A stretch of DNA of 12,548 nt from an uncultured Treponema sp. GTDB taxonomy: Bacteria; Spirochaetota; Spirochaetia; Treponematales; Treponemataceae. Where the stretch lies: positions 1 through 12,548 of the forward strand of contig CALCEK010000131.1 of assembly GCA_937900125.1 (NCBI GenBank), in the 5' to 3' direction. Position 1 is the stretch's first letter; the number at the start of each line of letters is the position of its first letter. Of the stretch, positions 1-5,972 are shown piece after piece. The position numbers and the translations under genes are program-made. The notes below the pieces were generated by a model, which did not search any database, was not told where the DNA came from, and saw only the letters and a list, made by a program, of their open reading frames with translations.

Positions 1-330
1 CTTCAGCATTGAGGGAGTAACGGCCTTGTGGAAACGCAAACCACCCTTGTACGGACCTATTGCGCTGTTGAATTGAACGCGGAATCCACGATTTACATGA
101 GGTTTTCCCGCATCATCTGTCCAAGGCACACGGAACATAATAATTCTTTCTGGCTCAACAAGTCGCTCTAAAACTGCATAGTTTTCCAATTCGGGCATTG
201 TGTCCACAACTGGAGAAATTGTTTCTAAAACAAGCCCTGCTGCCTGAAGAAAATGTCCCTGCTCCGCATAACGAGAGCTAATGTCATCCCAAACACGTTT
301 ACAATAAGCATTTTTAATATTGTATTCCAT
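1..330 (-). CDS. gdhA: NADP-type glutamate dehydrogenase, N-terminal part (cut by window edge)
   Basis: The reverse strand reads open from an ATG at 330 to the window edge, giving the first 110 residues of a protein of usually about 450. Residues 58-110 carry the hallmark of hexameric glutamate dehydrogenases: LVEPERIIMFRVPW, then NRGFRVQFNSAIGPYKGGLRF with Lys95 and Arg99 in the glutamate-binding stretch. The family interconverts 2-oxoglutarate plus ammonia and glutamate, usually with NADPH in this subgroup, in the cytoplasm. The catalytic lysine and the Rossmann domain lie outside the window, so activity cannot be judged. An AGAGG ribosome site precedes the ATG at good spacing. The gene is transcribed away from the neighbouring lipoprotein operon, so it is probably a separate unit. 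Confidence 0.95.
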   Translation of the reverse strand, partial: MEYNIKNAYCKRVWDDISSRYAEQGHFLQAAGLVLETISPVVDTMPELENYAVLERLVEPERIIMFRVPWTDDAGKPHVNRGFRVQFNSAIGPYKGGLRFHKAVTPSMLK

Positions 331-351
331 AAAAAATAACCTCTGTTTATT

Positions 352-380
352 AGAGTAAAATATTTTTATTCATTTGTAAA
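352..380 (-). promoter_or_regulatory. Possible promoter of the glutamate dehydrogenase gene
   Basis: On the minus strand TTTACA (375-380) lies 17 bases before TACTCT (352-357), about 22 bases upstream of the gdhA ATG. The -35 is good and the -10 poor. The whole stretch is very AT-rich, so a chance match is possible. Confidence 0.35.
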
Positions 381-497
381 CCAAATTTTTGCATATTTAT
401 ACATTTTTTTCGGCACATTTTGAACCGCCCCCTTTCTCCTTAACCACAACTTAATTTTACCAAAAACAAACATCTCATTCAACAAGACGCAAAATAA

Positions 498-524
498 TTG
501 ACTAAATGCTTTTTTTTGTATAGT
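498..524 (+). promoter_or_regulatory. Possible sigma-70-type promoter of the lipoprotein gene
   Basis: TTGACT (498-503) and TATAGT (519-524) are separated by 15 bases, shorter than the ideal 17. Start of transcription would fall near 531, leaving a leader of about 27 bases that carries a TAGGAGA ribosome site (546-552) before the ATG at 558. Both hexamers are close to consensus. Confidence 0.5.
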
Positions 525-557
525 GTTTTAACTATTTTCAACTTATAGGAGATTTTT

Positions 558-1283
558 ATGGAAAAGTGTAAAAAAATTTTGCTTAGTTTAGCACCATTTT
601 CTGTTTTTGCGGTGTATTTTATTCTTTCGCTGTCTTGCGCAACAAGTAGTAACGCAAAAGTTTTCGGAACAGGTGAAGAAGTTTCTGCTTACCCCATTAC
701 AACCGAAAACTTTATAAGAAACTACGACATCACTTTAGTAAGTACAGAAAATTGTCCTTCAAGAATTTTAAAAGTCATTATGAATGACGAAAATCCTACT
801 ACTTATTACACAGTTTCAAAACCTGGCGATACCGAAGTTACAATCAGAGTTGGAAGTGGCGAAAGTGCTACACAAAAGAAAGTTGACTATGACCGCATAA
901 CCGACAGTGAATTAAGCGACAAATTTTTCTTAAACGAAAAAGATGCTCAAGATGCTGTAGCATTTATAAATCAGCTTGAAGAACAATTCAAAGAAAATCG
1001 CTACGAAGAAGGCATTTTAAACAAATTTCAAGTTTACAAAAAAACCATAAAAACCGAAAAAGTATGGGTTGTAGACGACAAAAGTGTTGGAGGATGCTGC
1101 GGCACAACAGAAACGGGACATTATGAAACTGTAGAAACTCCAGTGTACACTACTCGCATTTTGTTCATTCAACATTCAACAGTTGCGGGCGAAGACGCAA
1201 TTTTGTACAGTGCAAATGGTTCTGACATTGTAAAAGTTACGCTAGAAGAAATTCTTTCAGTGCGCGATGCACTCTCAAAATAA
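558..1283 (+). CDS. Predicted lipoprotein of unknown function
   Basis: A 241-residue protein with a basic start, a hydrophobic segment at about residues 7-25 and a Cys27 in the context LSLSC, a relaxed lipobox of the kind accepted in spirochaetes. It is therefore probably lipid-anchored and exported. I do not recognise the mature body. Residues 120-165 are rich in charged residues and probably helical. Residues 168-205 alternate in a beta-like pattern around a Gly-Gly-Cys-Cys-Gly run (178-182), followed by a Thr/Glu/Tyr-rich stretch. The start is fixed by TAGGAGA six bases before the ATG. Its last 17 bases overlap the next gene, so the two are probably translated together. A non-lipidated secreted protein is the main alternative. 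Confidence 0.75.
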   Translation: MEKCKKILLSLAPFSVFAVYFILSLSCATSSNAKVFGTGEEVSAYPITTENFIRNYDITLVSTENCPSRILKVIMNDENPTTYYTVSKPGDTEVTIRVGSGESATQKKVDYDRITDSELSDKFFLNEKDAQDAVAFINQLEEQFKENRYEEGILNKFQVYKKTIKTEKVWVVDDKSVGGCCGTTETGHYETVETPVYTTRILFIQHSTVAGEDAILYSANGSDIVKVTLEEILSVRDALSK

Positions 1284-1692
1284 GAAAAAAATTTTTGCGG
1301 GACTGCTTTTGTTGCTTGTGGCACTTGCCCTTTATGCAGTCCTGCACGATTTTACGGAATTGGCGATTTTTGCTCATTTAAAAAGCGCAAATCTAAAATG
1401 GTACAAAACCGCTCAAACCGCTGTCGTTCTTTTTTTACGAAAAACACCATTTTTTAAAATCGTAAACGGATATTTTGTTGACTTCCTTTGGTTTTTGTCG
1501 TTCACACTGATTTTTACAGGAATTTTTGAATCCTCCAAAAAACACCAAATTGCTTTTTTAACTTTAATGGCTATTCTAAGCGAAAGTTCTCAGTTGATTT
1601 TCCCCGCGCTAGGAACGTTTGACCTTTTTGACCTTTTGCTTTATTTTGTTACAATAATTGCATTTGCATTTTTTCCTCACAAAAGCCGATAA
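1267..1692 (+). CDS. Small integral membrane protein, remotely VanZ-like
   Basis: A 141-residue protein with hydrophobic segments at about residues 9-27, 70-90, 94-113 and 119-136, so three or four membrane helices. The conserved-looking positions are VDFLW (71-75), SESSQ (105-109, with Glu106 and Gln109) and GTFDLFD (116-122, two Asp). This spacing resembles the Glu/Gln then Asp/Asp pattern of VanZ-like proteins, a membrane family of uncertain biochemistry whose founder gives low-level teicoplanin resistance. The assignment is by eye and weak. The reading frame starts inside the preceding lipoprotein gene, overlapping it by 17 bases. Only a weak purine run (GAAGAA, near 1246) precedes the ATG, which suggests translational coupling. 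Confidence 0.7.
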   Translation: MHSQNKKKIFAGLLLLLVALALYAVLHDFTELAIFAHLKSANLKWYKTAQTAVVLFLRKTPFFKIVNGYFVDFLWFLSFTLIFTGIFESSKKHQIAFLTLMAILSESSQLIFPALGTFDLFDLLLYFVTIIAFAFFPHKSR

Positions 1693-1759
1693 ATCGATAA
1701 ATCGCACATTTTAGCTTATTAAAAAAACAAAAATTCTATGAAAATGTATAGTTTTGTAC

Positions 1760-1765
1760 TATAAT
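1760..1765 (+). promoter_or_regulatory. -10 box before the c-di-GMP operon
   Basis: An exact TATAAT lies 37 bases before the cyclase ATG at 1803, inside TTTTGTACTATAAT (1752-1765). A near copy, TTTTGTGCTATAAA, follows at 1776-1789. No good -35 is visible at the normal distance. Either copy could serve as the -10 element; the first leaves room for a leader with the ribosome site. Confidence 0.5.
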
Positions 1766-1802
1766 AAAAGTGGGATTTTGTGCTATAAAAAAGAAGGCAG
1801 TT

Positions 1803-2759
1803 ATGAACGAAGATATATATGAACTTGTATGTATGAGTTTTGCACATCACCTTGGCTACCTGTCATTTGATGACTTTTTAGAAAAGGTAATTTGTTTTGA
1901 AGCGAATTTAGAAACCGATTCGGCACGATTCCTTTTAAACGATGGACAAAATTCCTATTTAAAAGACAAAAATGACGCTCCGCTTTTATATTCGCAATTA
2001 ACGGAAAAGTTACTTTCTGCGTGGCAACCGCAAGACGGCGAAAAATCCGCAACCGTATTTTTTGATATTGCAACATTAAAAGCCGCAAATGCAAATGGCA
2101 AAAAATTTTTGTACGGAGATTTTTCTTGTATAGAAAATGGTGTTCGTTTGCACAAGCAATTAAGTTGCAAATTAAGCCAAAAAGACGGAAACTTGCACGG
2201 AACATTTTTTGTTTTTGACACAACAGAACACACGGTGCGAACAGCCAGTTTAACTCGCCGCGCAGAATATGATCTTCTTACCGAACTTTATAATCGGAAT
2301 GCCGCTGATTTTTATATTCAGGAATATTTTAACAGTTGGCCCGAAGAAGAATCCGCGATTGTCCTTATAGATGTTGACGATTTTAGAAATTTTAACGACC
2401 GTTTTGGGCATCACATAGGCGATATTATTATGAAAGATACCGCAAAAAATTTAATAAATCATCTTGGAAACAATTCAATTTTGGGGCGCAATGGCGGAGA
2501 TGAATTTATCGCACTTTTAAAAGACCGAAACGCGCACGAAGTTCTTGACGAAATTAAAAAATTCAGCGAATGTTGCAAAGCTGTCGAACACGAAGGCAAA
2601 ACATACAAATATACACTTTCTATAGGTTACGCGCTGTACCCAGAACACGGAATTGTATATCACGACCTTGCAAAAAAAGCGAATCAAGCAGTCCTTTCTG
2701 TAAAATCAGCGGGGAAAAATAACGTTCAACAATTCAAGGAGAGAGAAAATGACGAATAA
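1803..2759 (+). CDS. GGDEF-domain diguanylate cyclase
   Basis: A 318-residue cytoplasmic protein with no membrane segment. Residues 1-145 form an unassigned sensory part; about 100-145 look PAS-like, ending in FVFDTTEH. Residues 155-315 are a GGDEF domain that makes cyclic di-GMP from two GTP. Catalytic features are intact: LTELYNR (159-165), IDVDDF (189-194) with metal-binding Asp, FNDRFGHHIGD (197-207), RNGGDEF (229-235) and SIGYA (273-277). The inhibitory RxxD site, expected at 222-225, reads GNNS, so product feedback is probably lost. I chose the ATG at 1803 over an upstream GTG at 1770 because AAGAAGG (1791-1797) sits five bases before it. It overlaps the downstream phosphodiesterase gene by 11 bases. 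Confidence 0.92.
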   Translation: MNEDIYELVCMSFAHHLGYLSFDDFLEKVICFEANLETDSARFLLNDGQNSYLKDKNDAPLLYSQLTEKLLSAWQPQDGEKSATVFFDIATLKAANANGKKFLYGDFSCIENGVRLHKQLSCKLSQKDGNLHGTFFVFDTTEHTVRTASLTRRAEYDLLTELYNRNAADFYIQEYFNSWPEEESAIVLIDVDDFRNFNDRFGHHIGDIIMKDTAKNLINHLGNNSILGRNGGDEFIALLKDRNAHEVLDEIKKFSECCKAVEHEGKTYKYTLSIGYALYPEHGIVYHDLAKKANQAVLSVKSAGKNNVQQFKERENDE

Positions 2760-4461
2760 CCCCCAGACTAACACAATCCCAGTCGGTGTAAAAGGTGGAT
2801 TTTTTATTTACGAAGCAACTGACGCTGAAAAAATTCTCTGGGCAGACGGAAACGTTATAGAATTATTTGGTTGCAAAAACCTTGAAGAATTGCAGGATTA
2901 CACCAAAAATTCATTCAGCGGAATGGTTTTTCCAGAAGACCTTCCAAAAATCAAAAATACAATTCAAAGTCAAACAATGTACGGAGAGCGTCGCCACGAT
3001 TATGTCCGCTACAGAATCACGCCAAAAACTGGCGGTTTGCGCTATGTTGAAGATTTTGGTCATCTTTTGCGAGCCGAATACGGAAAATCGTATTTTTATG
3101 TTTTTATAGTGGACGTTGAACAATCCGAATATTTTAACCTAGCCAAAAACAGTTATGCCGAAGCGCAAATTTTCGCACAAAATTTAGACACGGATTCTCT
3201 TACGGGTTTGTACAATATGTCGCAATTTTACCAAAAAGTTCAAGTCATCATAACAAATCCCGAAAATCGCAAAAAAGGAATCAATTTTATTCACTTTGAC
3301 GTTGCGAATTTTAAACTTTTTAACGAGCGATACGGCTTTACAAAAGGGGACGAATTATTGTGTCAGGTGGCGCGAATAATTCGGAAAACTTTCCCCGAAC
3401 ACCTTGTTGCGCGTTTTTCAAATGACCATTTTGTTGTTTGTACTTTTCAGCGCGATGTTGCGGAACGAATTGAAGAAATCCACAAAAAAGCGCAACACGT
3501 AATTCAAGGCAGCAGTGTTGAATTAAAAGCGGGCGTTTACCCTTTGCAAGACAATGTTACGGAAGTTGGAATCGCCTGCGACCACGCGCGACTCGCCTGC
3601 AACAGTATAAAAAAACGCTACGACATTATTTATTGTTTTTACGACCCAACTCAAAGCAAAAAATTGCGGCAACAACAATACATTGTAGACCACTTAGACG
3701 AAGCGATTGAAAAAGAATACATAAAAGTTTTTTATCAACCTGTAATTCGGGTAAGTACGGGCGAAATTTGCGGTTACGAGGCACTTTCGCGGTGGAAAGA
3801 CCCCGTGCAAGGAATGTTGTCGCCGTTGGATTTTATAGAAACGCTTGAGCAGTTCCATTTGATTCACAAATTGGACGGTTACGTGGTAAAGCGCGTTTGC
3901 CAAGATTATCAAGAGCTTTTGCGGTTAAATGAGCCGATTGTGCCAGTTTCAATAAATCTTTCGCGTATGGATTTTCAGCTTTGCAATATTTTTGAAGTTG
4001 TCGAAAATTATCGTCGCCAGTTTGAAATGCCACGCGAAATGTTGGACATTGAAATTACAGAAAGTGCTTTGAGCGACAATTCGGATTTTATGAAAAAAGA
4101 AATTATCCGTTTTCATCAGGCAGGGTATCAGATTTGGATTGATGATTTTGGTTCGGGCTATTCTTCACTGAATGTCCTTACGGATTACGCTTTTGACCTT
4201 TTAAAACTTGATATGAAATTTTTGCGGTCTTTTGACAATAATCCAAAAGCTGGAACGCTAATTTATTACATTGCCTATGCAGCACAAGAATTAGGACTTC
4301 AATCTTTGAGCGAAGGTGTTGAAACGCAAGCACATTTTGACTTTTTAAAAAAGATAGGCTGTAATAAAGCACAGGGGTATCTTTTTGGAAAGCCGCTCCC
4401 GCTTGCCGAAACCCGTGCCCAAACTTCAGAAAAAGGACTAACTTGGGAACAAGGCATTTAG
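2749..4461 (+). CDS. PAS / degenerate GGDEF / EAL c-di-GMP phosphodiesterase
   Basis: A 570-residue cytoplasmic protein. Residues 15-125 are a PAS-like sensor. Residues 145-300 are a GGDEF fold whose signature reads SNDHF (224-228); the catalytic Glu is His, so it should not make c-di-GMP but could bind GTP as a regulator. Residues 308-555 are an EAL domain that hydrolyses c-di-GMP to pGpG. All expected metal and catalytic positions are present: Glu344 in YEALSRW, Asn403 in SINLS, Glu435 in IEITES, Asp465-Asp466 in IDDFGSGYSS, Lys486, Glu522 in SEGVET and Gln542. The start has an AAGGAGAG ribosome site and lies inside the end of the cyclase gene, so a synthesis and a degradation enzyme are made together. 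Confidence 0.95.
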   Translation: MTNNPQTNTIPVGVKGGFFIYEATDAEKILWADGNVIELFGCKNLEELQDYTKNSFSGMVFPEDLPKIKNTIQSQTMYGERRHDYVRYRITPKTGGLRYVEDFGHLLRAEYGKSYFYVFIVDVEQSEYFNLAKNSYAEAQIFAQNLDTDSLTGLYNMSQFYQKVQVIITNPENRKKGINFIHFDVANFKLFNERYGFTKGDELLCQVARIIRKTFPEHLVARFSNDHFVVCTFQRDVAERIEEIHKKAQHVIQGSSVELKAGVYPLQDNVTEVGIACDHARLACNSIKKRYDIIYCFYDPTQSKKLRQQQYIVDHLDEAIEKEYIKVFYQPVIRVSTGEICGYEALSRWKDPVQGMLSPLDFIETLEQFHLIHKLDGYVVKRVCQDYQELLRLNEPIVPVSINLSRMDFQLCNIFEVVENYRRQFEMPREMLDIEITESALSDNSDFMKKEIIRFHQAGYQIWIDDFGSGYSSLNVLTDYAFDLLKLDMKFLRSFDNNPKAGTLIYYIAYAAQELGLQSLSEGVETQAHFDFLKKIGCNKAQGYLFGKPLPLAETRAQTSEKGLTWEQGI

Positions 4462-4496
4462 TTTTGCGCCACGCGATTTTATCTTAGGTTATTCTG

Positions 4497-4537
4497 AAGA
4501 ACGCAGGAGTGTAGTTCCAAAGAATCTGTGCGTTCTT
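4497..4537. repeat. Inverted repeat between convergent operons
   Basis: AAGAACGCA (4497-4505) and TGCGTTCTT (4529-4537) are perfect 9-base inverted copies with a 23-base loop, just after the phosphodiesterase stop. No T run follows on the plus strand, so it is at best a weak terminator for the c-di-GMP operon; it could instead stabilise the message end or belong to a dispersed intergenic repeat. Confidence 0.55.
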
Positions 4538-4543
4538 AAACAA

Positions 4544-4586
4544 GCGAAACACTCTCTTTCTAATACGCTAAAAGAGAGTGTCCCGC
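4544..4586 (-). terminator. Hairpin terminator of the lipoprotein/beta-barrel operon
   Basis: Arms 4544-4559 and 4571-4586 enclose an 11-base loop. Read on the minus strand, 16 consecutive pairs form, two of them G-U, followed by TTGTTT. On the plus strand those two pairs become A-C mismatches, leaving an 11-pair inner stem. The structure therefore fits termination of the minus-strand operon better than of the plus-strand one, although it may act both ways. It ends 21 bases from the barrel gene's stop codon. Confidence 0.7.
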
Positions 4587-4607
4587 CGAAACAGTTTTAA
4601 TCTTTGC

Positions 4608-5972
4608 TTAGAAACCGATTCTCATTCCTAGGGCAGCTTGTAAACCGCTCACTTGGAAACTTCGCACAAAATTGGTACTGCTTGTTGCAAGTGCAAAATC
4701 AAGCTCTAATACGCGGAAATTTAAGCCAAGCCCCAAACGATTAACAAACACTTTGTCTGTATATTCGTGCGAAAGGCTAAAATTAAACACATAAAGCAAG
4801 CGAAGGTCTGCGCCAACTTTATATTCGGGGTACATACTGCTTGTGTTAATAGAATTTGTAATGTTAAAATCAGCACCGAACGGGTTACGCATTGCAACAC
4901 CGCCTTTTCCCCGCACTGTAAGCCATTTTCCAAATGGTCTAAATGCCGCTTCTGCACCAAAACGGAATGGACGATTTACTGTGTAATTTTCACTATTGCT
5001 AAAGACAAGTCCTGAAAAAGTGGGCTGTTCAAAGGTGGAACTTGTTGTTTCGCCCCCAAGAGAATTCAAAACTCCGTCCATAGAAAATGCCCAACTCGCG
5101 TTTCCAGAAACAGAATTATGCAATTTTGCAGGAACAATAGGAACATTTGCATACGCACCAACATCTAATGCAGAAAAAAGTGCCATTTCCGCAGCAAGAT
5201 TTACATCAAATCCCATGCTGTTTAAAACGTCAGAAAGCATATTTTCCATTTGGAGATTCGACATAAGCTCGGTGTACGACAATGTTGAACCTGTACTTAT
5301 TTCTGTTGTTGAAGTTAGCGATGAAATTTCATCCATTACTCCATTTAGCCCAGTCAAGTCAAAAATGCCATAGGCGGTAAAATTAGCATTTGCTTCTGCG
5401 CTTATAGCCCCATTGTTTTTTGCGGTGAATTTAACGGAACTTGTAGTTTCTGGAATGTAAACAATTGGAATAAACGCCGTAGGAGTGGCTGTAATTTTAA
5501 ACCGCCCAATCCGAATCCCAATAGGAAGTGATGTACTCACAAAAGATTCAAAATAACCTCCCTCAGAAATTTCGTATTCTTTGCCTATTTCGTTTCCCTT
5601 GCCCAAAATCGTAAACAAATCTTTTCCAACGAAAAAATTTCCCGATGAAGAAAAATTTGTTACAAGCCCCACCTGAAAACGCTTAAAGTTGAGTTTTAAA
5701 AAGCCATCCATTCCCAATTCGCCGTCAATAACAAGACCTTTTTGATTCATCTTTGTCATATCATCAGCGATTTTGGTAAAATCGATTACAACAAGGCCTG
5801 GATTGTCAGAGTTTCCCGTCATAAAAATGTCAGCCATTGTAAACACATTCTGATTCAATCCAGCATCAAAATCGAAACCTAATTCCACATATCGAGAAGA
5901 ATTATAAATATCCGCAAAAGCCACAGAAACTGCAAGGCTAACAAAAGTTAAAAATCCAATAAGCTTTTTCAT
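4608..5972 (-). CDS. Predicted outer-membrane beta-barrel protein, unknown function
   Basis: A 454-residue protein starting with a classic signal peptide (MKKLIGFLTF, cleavage likely after AFA at residue 20). The mature part has no cysteine and many alternating hydrophobic/polar stretches rich in Gly, Asn, Ser and aromatics, for example 96-107, 150-170 and 385-454. It ends in ALGMRIGF with a terminal Phe, the usual signature recognised by the BAM barrel-assembly machinery. Residues 205-260 are Ser/Thr-rich and less barrel-like, perhaps a periplasmic or surface loop. I do not recognise a specific family; a PorV/FadL-like fold is conceivable but unsupported. The start at 5972 is chosen over 5990 because it overlaps the upstream stop as ATGA and has GGGGAGG (5982-5988) nine bases before it. 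Confidence 0.8.
   Translation of the reverse strand: MKKLIGFLTFVSLAVSVAFADIYNSSRYVELGFDFDAGLNQNVFTMADIFMTGNSDNPGLVVIDFTKIADDMTKMNQKGLVIDGELGMDGFLKLNFKRFQVGLVTNFSSSGNFFVGKDLFTILGKGNEIGKEYEISEGGYFESFVSTSLPIGIRIGRFKITATPTAFIPIVYIPETTSSVKFTAKNNGAISAEANANFTAYGIFDLTGLNGVMDEISSLTSTTEISTGSTLSYTELMSNLQMENMLSDVLNSMGFDVNLAAEMALFSALDVGAYANVPIVPAKLHNSVSGNASWAFSMDGVLNSLGGETTSSTFEQPTFSGLVFSNSENYTVNRPFRFGAEAAFRPFGKWLTVRGKGGVAMRNPFGADFNITNSINTSSMYPEYKVGADLRLLYVFNFSLSHEYTDKVFVNRLGLGLNFRVLELDFALATSSTNFVRSFQVSGLQAALGMRIGF

Noticed and set aside
1685..1692. GCCGATAA, an exact flagellar sigma-28 -10 sequence before the c-di-GMP operon
   Set aside because: No TAAA -35 lies 14-16 bases upstream, and the match overlaps the end of a coding region.
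1687..1704. Short tandem CGATAAAT repeat after the VanZ-like gene
   Set aside because: Only two units in AT-rich DNA; no hairpin and no T tract, so neither a terminator nor a meaningful repeat.
1770..1802. Upstream GTG start for the diguanylate cyclase, adding 11 residues
   Set aside because: It lies right behind the TATAAT box and has no ribosome site, whereas the ATG at 1803 has AAGAAGG five bases upstream.
4996..5373. 125-codon plus-strand frame opposite the beta-barrel gene
   Set aside because: It is antisense to a well-supported gene, and its protein has no recognisable features.
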